DNA of 64,000 nucleotides from Allorhodopirellula heiligendammensis. Its GTDB lineage: Bacteria > Planctomycetota > Planctomycetia > Pirellulales > Pirellulaceae. The notes beneath the pieces are model-generated. The model had not been told where the DNA came from. It made no database searches and worked only from the letters and a program-made list of their open reading frames with translations. Location: positions 682,001-746,000 of the forward strand of contig NZ_SJPU01000003.1 in the NCBI RefSeq assembly GCF_007860105.1, in the 5' to 3' direction. Shown here piece after piece: positions 54,402 to 63,620 of this stretch (its first letter is position 1; every line of letters begins with the position of its first letter). The position numbers and the translations under genes were made by a program.

Positions 54402-55757
54402 CTACCGGAGCTGCACGGTGAAGGTTGTGCCCTGGGGACTGGTTTCAAAATCGAGATTACCGTTGTGCTGGCGAATGATTTTGTCGCACAGAGCCAATCC
54501 CATGCCGGTACCATCGCTCCGTGTCGTGAAATAGGGGTCAAAAATCTTGGACTGAATCTCGGCGGGGATGCCCCGTCCAGTATCGATCACATCGATGCGG
54601 ATTCCACCATCTTCGCCGGAGATGAGGAATTGCAAAGTGCCGCCATTGGGCATCGCCGCAATCGCGTTAAGAGCGAGGTTCAGGAAGACTTGCTCGAGGC
54701 GTGCCGAATCAGCTTGAATCAATTCGAGCGTCTGCTCTGGTGCGCTCATCTTGAGCGTTACATTTTGTTTTTCGGCGTGCGGGCGGAGTAGACGCACGAG
54801 CTTTGAGATCAACTCACCGACGTCGACGGGAGAACGCCCGATGTCATTAATCGACGCATAGTTGCGGAACCCGTCGAGTACGTCACCGATGCGTTTGACC
54901 TCGGTATTGAGAATATTCAGCGACTCGTTGATTTCGGTATCGTCTGTCTCTTGGGCCAATCGTTCGCAGAGCAGTTGGATGTGGAGCGCCAGTGCTGCCA
55001 GCGGATTCTTGATCTCGTGTTGGAGTCCGGCGGCCAGCGATCCGAGACCCATGTAGCGTTCCATTCGCCGCAGTCGCTCTTCAATGAGAGCTTTCTGCGT
55101 AACGTCGCGGACCTGCAGCACAAATCCAATTTCGTCGCCCGCTCGATTGTGCAGTCGCGTGCATCCGGCCCGGAGAGTCTGGGTATGACCGTCTCGAGTG
55201 ATGCGGTAGTCACGGTCGCGAATCGGGTGTTCAAACCTCCGGCTCTCTTCAAAAATTTCCTCGAGCGACGCGTGCTCATGCCCAATCTCACTAATGTTGT
55301 GCCCGATTGCCGAGTCGTGCGGGGGGTGTTCAGAATGAGGCAAGCCGATCAGCATTTGGCCGCGTGGATTGATGCTGGTGAGAACACCATCGGGATCGGT
55401 CGTGATCACCCCAGCATCCATGCTGGCAAGAATGTCCGAGGAGAGTACCTTCACGTCCTCAAGGGACTGTTCACTCGACAGGTAGGCGCGAACGACAAAA
55501 ACAAGAGCGACGCCCGCGGCAACGAAATCAATTACGAGCAATAGTAAGAGACCGCGCTGCAGGACGAGTTCCCCCTTCAGCTCCGAAGCCACCTCCGAAT
55601 CACTCTCGGGCAGGTGCTTAACAATCTGACTGACGATTTCCTGTTCACGACTGACGGCTGAAAAAATCCAGGCCGTGGTGAAGAACGATAGACAGCTGAG
55701 CACCGCCAGTCCGATGGCAAGCCGCCGAACACCACGCCCACCGGGTGTGTCGATCAT
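54402..55757 (-). CDS. NtrB-like sensor histidine kinase
   Basis: 451 residues. Two TM helices (12-33, 66-90) bound a short periplasmic loop with a coiled-coil start. A PAS domain (about 100-220) and then HisKA with phospho-acceptor H247 in LQHEIKNPLAAL follow, and a complete HATPase_c (N-box LALNAIAAM, G1 DTGRGI, G2 GTGMGLAL). ATG at 55757 overlaps the regulator stop by one base (TGATG), so the kinase is translated right after it. Together they form a sigma-54-linked two-component system; the signal is unknown. Confidence 0.93.
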   Translation of the reverse strand: MIDTPGGRGVRRLAIGLAVLSCLSFFTTAWIFSAVSREQEIVSQIVKHLPESDSEVASELKGELVLQRGLLLLLVIDFVAAGVALVFVVRAYLSSEQSLEDVKVLSSDILASMDAGVITTDPDGVLTSINPRGQMLIGLPHSEHPPHDSAIGHNISEIGHEHASLEEIFEESRRFEHPIRDRDYRITRDGHTQTLRAGCTRLHNRAGDEIGFVLQVRDVTQKALIEERLRRMERYMGLGSLAAGLQHEIKNPLAALALHIQLLCERLAQETDDTEINESLNILNTEVKRIGDVLDGFRNYASINDIGRSPVDVGELISKLVRLLRPHAEKQNVTLKMSAPEQTLELIQADSARLEQVFLNLALNAIAAMPNGGTLQFLISGEDGGIRIDVIDTGRGIPAEIQSKIFDPYFTTRSDGTGMGLALCDKIIRQHNGNLDFETSPQGTTFTVQLR

Positions 55758-57130
55758 CAATGCAGTCCGAATCGGCCCATTTTGTAGTGCAGTGTTCGAA
55801 CGCTGATCCCGAGCGTCTTGGCGGTTTTCTCACGGTGCATTCCAGAGGCCTCCAATGCCGCGGTAATCGCTTGCCGCTCGCACGCCTCCACGGCTTCGGC
55901 TAATGGCACGACCGAGCTGTTCGGTGACGTGATGGCGCTGGCCGGTTTGCGGAGTTCCGGCGGCAATTCATTCTCGTGAATCACATCGCCGGCCGCTGTA
56001 ATGACCATGCGTTCGATCACGTTGCGAAGTTGTCGAACGTTTCCCGGCCAGGCTGCGGTGATCATGGTTTGCATCGCTTCGGGAGACAGTCGTTTCATTT
56101 CACGGCGATGTCGAGTGCAGAAGTGTTCGAGGAAGTGTTCCACCAGCAATGGGATGTCTTCCCGACGACCTCGCAGCGGCGGCAGCTCAATGGGGATGAC
56201 ATTGAGCCGATAATAAAGGTCTTCACGAAACGTCCCATCGTCGATCAGATCTTGGACGGGACGGTTAGTTGCTGAGACAACGCGGGCATCGGAGTGCAGG
56301 AGCTCCTCGCCGCCGACCCGTGTGAAACCACGGGTCTCTAATACTCGCAGCAAATCAACCTGGCTCTTGGCTGACATTTCCGTAACCTCATCGAGGAACA
56401 GCGTACCTGAGCACGCTTGTTCAAAGCAACCAGGTTTCTGCCGCGTGGCGCCGCTGAAGGATCCCTTTTCGTGACCGAATAACTCGCTCTCGAGTAACGT
56501 TTCAGGCAGCGCACCGAGATTGACGGCGATGAAGGGGCCGTTGCTGCGATCGCTCAGTTCATGAAGGGCGCGGGCGATCAGCTCCTTACCCGTCCCGCTT
56601 TCACCATGGATCATGACCGTGGCTTCGGTGGCGGCGACCTGACGAATCTGTCGAAACACGTCCTGCATCGCAGTCCCGCCAGCGACGATCTCGGACATTT
56701 CACCCGAATCAACCAAACGGCTGCGGAGCCGCTGGTTCTCCATCTGCAATTCAAAACGATCACGCGCCCGCCGCACCTGCTGACGAACAAGATTGAGATC
56801 GAGCGGTTTGAGCACAAAGTCAAACGCACCCGCACGCATCGCCTCCACGGCCGTCTCCACGGTGCCATGTGCCGTGATGACGATCACCGCAGTCTGAGGA
56901 CGCGAGTGTACTATTTTCTGAAGAAGATCGATTCCCGTCATCTCGCAGTTCAGCCTCACATCGACAATCACGAGTGGGAAGTTGCCCTTCTCGATCTTAG
57001 CAAGCGCCTCCGATGCATTCGCAGCCGTTTCGACATGATCGGCATCCCCTGCCAGACCGCGAGCAAGACCGGACCGTATATTGGGTTCGTCGTCAACAAT
57101 CAGGACGCCAAACGGATCGAGGTGGGGCAT
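55757..57130 (-). CDS. NtrC-family response regulator with GSFSGA loop
   Basis: 457 residues: receiver domain with phospho-acceptor D57 in FPLVIVDVRL and K108 in FVLKPL, a sigma-54 AAA+ domain with Walker A GESGTGKE (176-183), Walker B TLFLDEV and arginine finger region, and a C-terminal Fis-type HTH (ALEASGMHREKTAKTLGISVRTLHYKM). The loop that contacts sigma-54, GAFTGA in the family, reads GSFSGA at 223-228. The ATG at 57130 matches the usual start just before the receiver domain; the frame upstream to 57211 is not conserved. Confidence 0.93.
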   Translation of the reverse strand: MPHLDPFGVLIVDDEPNIRSGLARGLAGDADHVETAANASEALAKIEKGNFPLVIVDVRLNCEMTGIDLLQKIVHSRPQTAVIVITAHGTVETAVEAMRAGAFDFVLKPLDLNLVRQQVRRARDRFELQMENQRLRSRLVDSGEMSEIVAGGTAMQDVFRQIRQVAATEATVMIHGESGTGKELIARALHELSDRSNGPFIAVNLGALPETLLESELFGHEKGSFSGATRQKPGCFEQACSGTLFLDEVTEMSAKSQVDLLRVLETRGFTRVGGEELLHSDARVVSATNRPVQDLIDDGTFREDLYYRLNVIPIELPPLRGRREDIPLLVEHFLEHFCTRHRREMKRLSPEAMQTMITAAWPGNVRQLRNVIERMVITAAGDVIHENELPPELRKPASAITSPNSSVVPLAEAVEACERQAITAALEASGMHREKTAKTLGISVRTLHYKMGRFGLH

Positions 57131-57599
57131 AGCGATGAATGAATTGCAGGACGTGGTGGCAGGCCGTCGGCAGGAAAGATTCGATGTAGCCCGGATTGAG
57201 CACCCGCACATCAGTTTCCTGCTTTACAGAGTCGCAGAACGGAAAGGTGCGGTTGATGGAACCCCAAACATGATCGCCTTGCGACTTGTGTACAGGTGCT
57301 GCGATGCTAAGGTAGCACGTCGTGGGCCGAACACACTGGAATTGATCCACGGCTCACGCGTTCGTGCCCCGCGCGACGACGAATATTGCGGGAAACACGG
57401 GATCGGAACACCTGGGGGGCTGTCAGCACTCTCGCCATTCTACCAGCATCAAGGATCCCTATCGAGGATCGTGTGCAGTTTATTGCACTGGCGGGTGAAG
57501 GAAATTGCACGCGTCGCAGTGTGTCGTGATAAACCGAATTTGCTGCCACGCAGCCGATCCGGTCGGCGAACCGAAATCTCGGTAGACTGTCGTGACTAG
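57131..57599. other. Intergenic region upstream of regulator gene
   Basis: 469 bases between the divergent regulator start and the REPIN-like element. It should contain the promoter of the two-component operon. No -12/-24 sigma-54 promoter or other feature could be supported. Confidence 0.4.
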
Positions 57600-57739
57600 T
57601 GAGTAGGCGAGTCTCTCCGAGACTCGCGTCTGAGCCTCCCGCATCTGAGTCTCTCGCATCGGAGCCTCTCGTCCAGGTCGCGCTTCCGGGTCGCGCTTCC
57701 GGGTCGCGCTTCCGAGTCTCGGAGAGACTCGTCTACTCA
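57600..57739. repeat. REPIN-like inverted repeat element
   Basis: 27-bp arms at 57600-57626 and 57713-57739 match in inverted orientation with one mismatch. Each arm is itself palindromic: CGAGTCTCTCCGAGACTCG and CGAGTCTCGGAGAGACTCG. The interior holds three degenerate 15-bp units (TCTGAGCCTCCCGCA type) and three perfect 13-bp units (GGTCGCGCTTCCG). Two hairpin-forming REPs facing each other are the structure of a REPIN. It ends 57 bases before the pncB ATG. Confidence 0.85.
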
Positions 57740-57796
57740 GGTGAACATTATTTTCACGGACTGATTTCTCTCTGTCTGCTCAGTGACGCCCACAAC

Positions 57797-59302
57797 ATGC
57801 ATCGACTCAACGAACTCTATCGACCGTCCTTGTCGTTGTTGACCGACCTATACCAGCTCACGATGGCCTACGGTTATTGGAAGAATGGATTAGCTGAACG
57901 CGAAGCAGTATTTCACCTATTCTTCCGCAAGAATCCCTTTGACGGCGGGTATGCGATCGCCTGCGGACTGCAGATGGCGGTCGAGTATCTTGAGCAGCTT
58001 CGCTTTGACAGCCAGGACCTGAGTTATTTGGCAACGCTCACGGGTGCTGATAATCAACCGCTATTTGAGGATGCGTTTCTCGATTATTTGGGCGAACTGC
58101 ATTGGACATGCGACGTCGATGCGATTCCCGAGGGCACTGTTGTCTATCCGCACGAGCCTTTGGTGCGTGTGCAAGGGCCAATCCTACAGTGCCAGCTCGT
58201 CGAGACGCCGCTATTGAATCTGATCAATTTTCAAACCTTGGTCGCCACCAAAGCAGCTCGTGTTTGTTCAGCGGCAGGTGTGTTTTTGCCTCACGCAGCG
58301 GACCGTGTGATCGAGTTCGGCTTACGTCGGGCGCAGGGGATCGATGGCGCGTTGTCGGCCTCACGGGCCGCCTTCATCGGTGGTTGCGCAGCAACGTCGA
58401 ACGTCATGGCAGGTCGCTTGTACGGAATCCCTGTCGTCGGGACGCACGCCCATAGCTGGGTGATGACGTTTGCGAGCGAGCGTGAGGCATTCGAGTTATA
58501 CGCCGACGCCATGCCCAATAACTGCGTGTTTCTCGTCGATACGTACGATACGCTCGAGGGCGTCCGCAAGGCGGTCGAGGTCGGCCACCGATTGCGAGCG
58601 ACCGGTCACGAAATGCTGGGAATCCGATTGGACTCAGGTGACCTCGCATGGTTAAGTATCGAGGCGAGGAAAATTCTTGACGAGGCTGGTTTTCCTGACG
58701 CCAGCATTGTCGCGAGCAACGATCTCGACGAGCGATTGATCACCAGTTTGAAACGGCAGGGCGCACGCATCGATACCTGGGGCGTCGGAACCAAGCTGGC
58801 CACTGCATTCGATCAACCTGCCCTTGGTGGTGTCTACAAGCTCGGCGCGATTCGCGATGAGAACGGGACGTGGCAACCTCGCATCAAGCTGTCCGAGCAG
58901 ACCATCAAGGTGAGCAATCCGGGGATCTTGCAAGTCCGACGGTTCGAGCGAGAATCGGGGCCCGTATCGGAGCATCGAGGTGACATGATTTTTGATGAGC
59001 AGACCAAGTGGGACCAATCCCACGACGTCACGATGGTGGACCCCGCCGATCACCACCGTCAAAAGACCTTTGCGAAGGACACGCCGTACACTGATTTATT
59101 GCAGCCGGTATTTCGCAACGGTGAAATCGTTGGTGAGTCACCGAGCCTGCAGGCGATCCGTGATCGGGTACGGGATCAACTGAGCCGGACTCCGATGGCG
59201 GTCCAGCGTTTCGAGAATCCCCACGAGTATCCCGTCGGACTCGAGCAGGGATTGTTTCATTTGAAAGCTGACATGATCCACGCAGCACGGGAGCGGACAT
59301 GA
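57797..59302 (+). CDS. pncB: Nicotinate phosphoribosyltransferase
   Basis: 501 residues. It converts nicotinate, PRPP and ATP to nicotinate mononucleotide, the first step of NAD salvage. Family motifs: [18 protein letters not shown] at the N-terminus, [23 protein letters not shown] (substrate loop), GTHAHSWVM with the catalytic histidine region, and [11 protein letters not shown] (phosphoribosyl site). The frame is also open through the upstream repeat to 57599, but homology begins at the ATG at 57797. The stop overlaps the pncA ATG (ATGA). Confidence 0.95.
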   Translation: MHRLNELYRPSLSLLTDLYQLTMAYGYWKNGLAEREAVFHLFFRKNPFDGGYAIACGLQMAVEYLEQLRFDSQDLSYLATLTGADNQPLFEDAFLDYLGELHWTCDVDAIPEGTVVYPHEPLVRVQGPILQCQLVETPLLNLINFQTLVATKAARVCSAAGVFLPHAADRVIEFGLRRAQGIDGALSASRAAFIGGCAATSNVMAGRLYGIPVVGTHAHSWVMTFASEREAFELYADAMPNNCVFLVDTYDTLEGVRKAVEVGHRLRATGHEMLGIRLDSGDLAWLSIEARKILDEAGFPDASIVASNDLDERLITSLKRQGARIDTWGVGTKLATAFDQPALGGVYKLGAIRDENGTWQPRIKLSEQTIKVSNPGILQVRRFERESGPVSEHRGDMIFDEQTKWDQSHDVTMVDPADHHRQKTFAKDTPYTDLLQPVFRNGEIVGESPSLQAIRDRVRDQLSRTPMAVQRFENPHEYPVGLEQGLFHLKADMIHAARERT

Positions 59303-59922
59303 ACGCATTGATTTTAGTCGATCTACAGAATGACTTTCTACCCGGCGGCGCGCTCGCGGTACCGCGTGGCGATGAGGTCATCGAGATCGCCAACCGTTTA
59401 ATGCCGCGTTTTGACATCGTCGCCGCGACCCAAGATTGCCATCCGCCCGACCATCTGAGCTTCGCACGCGAGCACGCGGGGAAATCGGTGGGCGATTCCA
59501 TCGATCTCGATGGGCTCCCTCAAGTCCTCTGGCCGGTTCACTGCGTGGCGAAAACGCTCGGTTGCGAATTCCCTACCCGATTGCAATCCGCTCTGATCAC
59601 AAAAGTATTCCCGAAGGGCACCGATCGCAGGCGGGACAGCTACAGCGGTTTTTATGACAATGGTGGCATCGTGGCAACGGGATTAGCGGACTACCTGCAA
59701 CGCGTGGGCGTCCAAGACGTCTACGTGATGGGCCTGGCCACCGACTACTGCGTCCGCGCGACCGCGATCGACGCCGCGAAGTTGGGATTGACCACGTACT
59801 TAATCGAAGACGGGTGTCGCGGCGTGGACCTGAGCCCAGGCGACTGCGACCGCGCCATCAGTGAGATGGAAGAGGCGGGTGTGCGACGAGCGAACAGCAA
59901 TGAAATGCCAGCAGTGGCGTGA
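59299..59922 (+). CDS. pncA: Nicotinamidase
   Basis: 207 residues. It deamidates nicotinamide to nicotinate, the substrate of the upstream pncB product, so the coupled pair is a two-step NAD salvage unit. Catalytic Asp is in [12 protein letters not shown], Lys in VFPKGTD and Cys in [11 protein letters not shown]; the metal histidines are in CHPPDHLSF. The length is normal. The ATG overlaps the pncB stop by four bases. Confidence 0.95.
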   Translation: MNALILVDLQNDFLPGGALAVPRGDEVIEIANRLMPRFDIVAATQDCHPPDHLSFAREHAGKSVGDSIDLDGLPQVLWPVHCVAKTLGCEFPTRLQSALITKVFPKGTDRRRDSYSGFYDNGGIVATGLADYLQRVGVQDVYVMGLATDYCVRATAIDAAKLGLTTYLIEDGCRGVDLSPGDCDRAISEMEEAGVRRANSNEMPAVA

Positions 59923-59926
59923 TAGC

Positions 59927-59942
59927 CAGGGCGTTAGCCCTG
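59927..59942. terminator. Hairpin after pncA
   Basis: CAGGGC / GCCCTG stem with a GTTA loop 5 bases after the pncA stop. A second small stem ACCGC / GCGGT follows near 60029-60041. Between convergent genes, so probably bidirectional; T runs are lacking. Confidence 0.45.
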
Positions 59943-60067
59943 TCCGCTAGCTACCTATTGATTAGGAAGGCATCGCAGATGGTAGGCGGCGGTGCGCTAA
60001 CGCGACCGCAGGCTACTGTCTTGGACCGCTTTGCGGTTAACAACACGCAGTTCGCCTGCTGGGATGC

Positions 60068-61030
60068 TCACCCGGCGTCCACGAACGCCTTGCCGGTCTT
60101 GGCGACGAAGACATCTTCAAGACTCGCTCGACCGATCGAAATGGACTCCACCGAGTCGCCGAGTCGCTCCGCGATGGGGCCGAGCAACTCGGAGAGGCCG
60201 CGCGAGCCGGATTGCTCGCTCGTTAAACGCAGCGTCCTGCCAATCCGCAGCGGTTTGAGTTGCAACTCATCACGTAGGTATACCTCAGCGATCGATGGAT
60301 CATCGGCGACGATACTCAGCACTTGGTCACCCACGGATCGTTGCAGTTCGGCGGGCGGCGCGTCGGCGATCTTTCGGCCCTCTTCGAGCAGCACGACCCG
60401 GGACGCTTTGGCGGCTTCGTCCATCAAGTGAGTCGTCAACATCACCGCCACGCCCTCGGCGGAAAGTGATTCCAAAGCATCCCACAAAGCCAATCTCGCC
60501 GACGGATCCAAACCTGTGCTCGGCTCGTCGAGCAGCATCACGGGCGGTCGGTGCAATAACCCTTTGGCGAGCTCGACACGGCGTTTCAGTCCGCCCGAGA
60601 GTGTTTGGCAAAATTCGTCGCGGCGATCTTCGAGCGTAAACTGCTTCAGCAACTCGTCGCAGCGATTGCGCAAGCGATCACCCGAGAGACCGTAGAGAGC
60701 CCCCTGGCAACGCAAGTTTTCGAGCACCGTCAGTTTGATATCCAAACTGGGCGATTGGAATATGATGCCGAGTCGTCCGCGTGCGGCCATGGTCGCGCTA
60801 CTGACGTCGGCGCCAGCGATTGAGATGCGACCTTGTTGGACCGGCAGCAACGTGCTCAGCAGGCGGAACAAGGTGGTCTTGCCACTGCCGTTCTTGCCAA
60901 GTACGGCCACCATCTCACCGCCACTGACGCTCACGTCCAGGTCGTTGAGTGCATGGGTCTCACCATAGCGATGGCTCAGGCCCACAACAGACACAGCAGC
61001 TGTGGGAAGACCTTGAGGGTTCACATCCAT
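60068..61030 (-). CDS. ABC transporter ATPase (DrrA/NatA type)
   Basis: 320 residues with Walker A GKNGSGKTT, signature LSGGLKRRVELAKGL, Walker B VMLLDEPSTGLD and a longer C-terminal extension, as in exporters of the ABC-2 type. No permease gene lies on either side within the window. It starts 5 bases after ctaB on the same strand, so it belongs to the haem/cytochrome oxidase assembly operon. A role in cytochrome or copper maturation is possible, but only from position. Confidence 0.9.
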   Translation of the reverse strand: MDVNPQGLPTAAVSVVGLSHRYGETHALNDLDVSVSGGEMVAVLGKNGSGKTTLFRLLSTLLPVQQGRISIAGADVSSATMAARGRLGIIFQSPSLDIKLTVLENLRCQGALYGLSGDRLRNRCDELLKQFTLEDRRDEFCQTLSGGLKRRVELAKGLLHRPPVMLLDEPSTGLDPSARLALWDALESLSAEGVAVMLTTHLMDEAAKASRVVLLEEGRKIADAPPAELQRSVGDQVLSIVADDPSIAEVYLRDELQLKPLRIGRTLRLTSEQSGSRGLSELLGPIAERLGDSVESISIGRASLEDVFVAKTGKAFVDAG

Positions 61031-61035
61031 CGCGA

Positions 61036-62151
61036 TCACAATCCGATCATGCGTAGTGTCATCACGAGCAATACCGCTGGAAGGACAACCAGCGACCATC
61101 GCATCATTTTGCGTGCACGCAGGTCATCCGGCTGACGGGCAAACCTCAGCGCCGCTTTGAGCAAGGGCCAGCTGGCAACTACCACCAGTAACGACGTGGT
61201 AAAGCTTGCTGCTGACAGGATCAGCTCACCCGCCGGAGCCAAGCAGAGGATCACGCCGCAAACCGCTAATGCGATCGCCCCGACGATACTTTGCCAGGCA
61301 GCGCTGCGGCCACTTGGGTCGACCGTTGTGGTCATCTTAAAACCGGCCTCGGCGTATTGCTGGCGGCACAGCCAGGCGATGGCCATGAAGTGCGGGTACT
61401 GCCAACAAACCAACACGCCGAACAGCATCCATCCCGCCAAGTCGGTCATCAGGCCACCGGCGGCGGTGTATCCCATGAACACGGGCATTGCACCGGCGAT
61501 AGCACCGACGGTCGTGTTCCAAGCCGTTCGTGTTTTCATCGGTGTGTATATCAGCACGTAGACAACCCAAGTCGCCACGCCAACCCATGCCGGGGCGGCA
61601 CCAAACTGCCACGCCAATAAAGCCGTACCGAGCAAACCGAGGATTGCGGTAAATGCGATTCCGGTGGCGGGTAGCATCCGCCGAGATGCCAGCGGACGCG
61701 ACGCGGTTCGCGGCATCAACGGATCAATCCACCGCTCCCATACCTGGTTGGCGGCTCCCGCACTGCCGGCAACCAAGCCCGTGCCAATCAACAGGACCAG
61801 CCAAGCGCTCAGCGACAGCGAGACACCCGTCGGCGCCGCCATGCCGATCCAGGCCGAGGCCACCGTCGTGACGAGTATCATCGTCACGATCCGTGGTTTT
61901 GTCAGCTCGACGAAGTCACCGACCAGCGTCGGCTCGCGTGTTCGCTTCGATTTTTTTGCTGTTGATGATGAGACCGCAATCGATGGTATGTCATCCGAGG
62001 GACTCGTTACCGGGTCGATTGATCGAGCGAGCTCCCCGGACATTGCCGGATCCCCATCCATATCAGGCCCGTCTGGCATCAGGGAATCGTCGGGCATTAC
62101 GGGAGGTTCATCCAAGAGAGCGGTCGACGATTCGCGGCAATCGGTCGCCAT
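61036..62151 (-). CDS. ctaB: Protohaem IX farnesyltransferase (haem O synthase)
   Basis: 371 residues; attaches a farnesyl group to haem B to make haem O for cytochrome oxidase. UbiA-fold helices and the prenyl-binding motif NQVWERWIDPLMPRTASRPL are visible, with ELTKPRIVTMILVTTVASAW as helix 1. The N-terminal about 75 residues are Asp/Ser/Pro-rich and not conserved. The ATG at 62151 is preferred over the TTG at 62166. It follows ctaA at about 106 bases. Confidence 0.93.
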   Translation of the reverse strand: MATDCRESSTALLDEPPVMPDDSLMPDGPDMDGDPAMSGELARSIDPVTSPSDDIPSIAVSSSTAKKSKRTREPTLVGDFVELTKPRIVTMILVTTVASAWIGMAAPTGVSLSLSAWLVLLIGTGLVAGSAGAANQVWERWIDPLMPRTASRPLASRRMLPATGIAFTAILGLLGTALLAWQFGAAPAWVGVATWVVYVLIYTPMKTRTAWNTTVGAIAGAMPVFMGYTAAGGLMTDLAGWMLFGVLVCWQYPHFMAIAWLCRQQYAEAGFKMTTTVDPSGRSAAWQSIVGAIALAVCGVILCLAPAGELILSAASFTTSLLVVVASWPLLKAALRFARQPDDLRARKMMRWSLVVLPAVLLVMTLRMIGL

Positions 62152-62257
62152 GAGCGGCCCCGTCAAGAGAAAAGTTCAATGGAGAAAAAACGTCAGCTCG
62201 CTGCCAGCTGACAGGGTCGGTAGCATGCTCGAATCAAACGCCAGACGAGCGGATTGG

Positions 62258-63358
62258 TCAATGCGGCAATTGCGTCAATACCCAGCGGCGACGTCGCAGT
62301 CGCACCGCCAGTAGAGTCGAAACAGCCAAAATCAGCGACCCCGTCGCTACATGACCCGTCACAATCCACGCATCGAGTAAATTCTTTGATGCCAAGCGGT
62401 ACGATGCACTGCCCGGTAACGATTCCAAAATAGAGGGGTAGCCGTAATTCACGATCCACGTCCCCATACCGAGCAACAATTGCACGGCCACCAAGCATAC
62501 CAAGGCTGCCGCCGGACGCGAAAGCGTCAAATCGCCGCACCCCCGCATCACACTCCACGCAACCCACGTCAGCAGCCAGAGGAAAATTCCTGTGGCGACG
62601 TGGGTCATCGCCGTATGGGCAAACATGCTCGGGCTCGACGTCGGTAATGCGTGCCGTAATTGTGCCCCCAGGAGAATCTGCAAGTAGGCCACCCCGAACA
62701 GTAGGGTCGGCCACAGCATCCAAGGCGAACGGAGAGCATCGGCGGGTAGGCCTGTCGATGGATTTGCCGTTATCTGCCCCTGTTGGGTGTGGTTTGCGGC
62801 GGCCAGCACCCTGTCCCGTTGCCAGCGCCGGCCCGTGACGCATGCGGCCACAACGCATAACGCAAAAAACAGCGGTCCCGTACAGCCATGCACCATCGCC
62901 AGCACGCGGGCGCTCATCGTGACTCGCATCCCGCCGAGGACGCCCTGGCCGATCACAGCCAGCAACACACCCGCGGCCAGCACCGTGACCCAGCGGCGCT
63001 GATCGCCACGCCATGCCGCTATCAGGAAACCGATGGCCACGAACCCGACGATCGCTCCGAGCAAGCGATGACCATGCTCGATGAACAGATCGAATGGCCC
63101 CAACAACCAAGTCGAAAGCGGGTACAGAAACAGGTTGTAACCGTACGTTCCCGGCCAATCTGGAACGGACATACCCGCGTCGTAGGTGGTCACTAAGCCG
63201 CCTACCCAGATCAACGGCCACACGAGGACGACCAGCGTGCATGCTAATCGCCGTGGCCAGGGTGAAACGGGCGCGGGTGAAGCAGTCGATGCGGTGCTCG
63301 CCCCATCATCAGCAGGCGTGCTATAGGCGTTGGTGGAGTCGGAAGTTGTAGCGGTCAC
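62258..63358 (-). CDS. ctaA: Haem A synthase (CtaA/Cox15)
   Basis: 366 residues, eight helices; oxidises haem O to haem A. Conserved haem-ligand histidines are in EHGHRLLGA, MVHGCTGP, AHTAMTHVATG and the late TGHVATG segment. The N-terminal segment is a Ser/Thr/Ala-rich tail before helix 1. The GTG start overlaps the TGA of a 58-residue gene by four bases, which supports the non-ATG start. Product feeds ctaB-linked oxidase assembly. Confidence 0.93.
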   Translation of the reverse strand: MTATTSDSTNAYSTPADDGASTASTASPAPVSPWPRRLACTLVVLVWPLIWVGGLVTTYDAGMSVPDWPGTYGYNLFLYPLSTWLLGPFDLFIEHGHRLLGAIVGFVAIGFLIAAWRGDQRRWVTVLAAGVLLAVIGQGVLGGMRVTMSARVLAMVHGCTGPLFFALCVVAACVTGRRWQRDRVLAAANHTQQGQITANPSTGLPADALRSPWMLWPTLLFGVAYLQILLGAQLRHALPTSSPSMFAHTAMTHVATGIFLWLLTWVAWSVMRGCGDLTLSRPAAALVCLVAVQLLLGMGTWIVNYGYPSILESLPGSASYRLASKNLLDAWIVTGHVATGSLILAVSTLLAVRLRRRRWVLTQLPH

Positions 63359-63531
63359 TTGGTGCGGCCTCCTCGATCGGCGATCCGTTCACCGCTCATA
63401 CCACCGATCACAGCCCCCCCGGCGCCGAAAATGGCTGCGGGCACCATGCCGCCCCATCCCAACATCCACATCAGGGCCAGCCCTAAGACCAGGCCGATGA
63501 TCGCACCGACGCTTCGAAATGTATCGCGCAT
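63355..63531 (-). CDS. Small Gly-rich membrane protein, 58 residues
   Basis: MRDTFRSVGAIIGLVLGLAL then MWMLGWGGMVPAAIFGAGGAVIGG and a charged end SGERIADRGGRTK. Two glycine-zipper-like hydrophobic stretches. The stop overlaps the ctaA GTG (GTGA), which argues that it is a real coupled gene. It lies between a cytochrome c gene and ctaA, so an accessory role in oxidase assembly is a reasonable guess, but no family was recognised. Confidence 0.65.
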   Translation of the reverse strand: MRDTFRSVGAIIGLVLGLALMWMLGWGGMVPAAIFGAGGAVIGGMSGERIADRGGRTK

Positions 63532-63620
63532 TACAAGGGTTCAAAAAAAGGGTTCAGGAGATGGGGCTGAGGGTGCAGCGTTGGGCCAAAATATTCGTGG
63601 ACGCTGCGACCTCCTCGACC

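Noticed and set aside
57599-57796. In-frame N-terminal extension of PncB through the inverted-repeat element
   Set aside because: It would be translated repeat DNA; known nicotinate phosphoribosyltransferases begin near the ATG at 57797.
62193-63242. 349-codon frame on the same strand as ctaA in another phase
   Set aside because: Composition is Arg/Pro-rich without conserved motifs, while the ctaA frame has all haem ligands.
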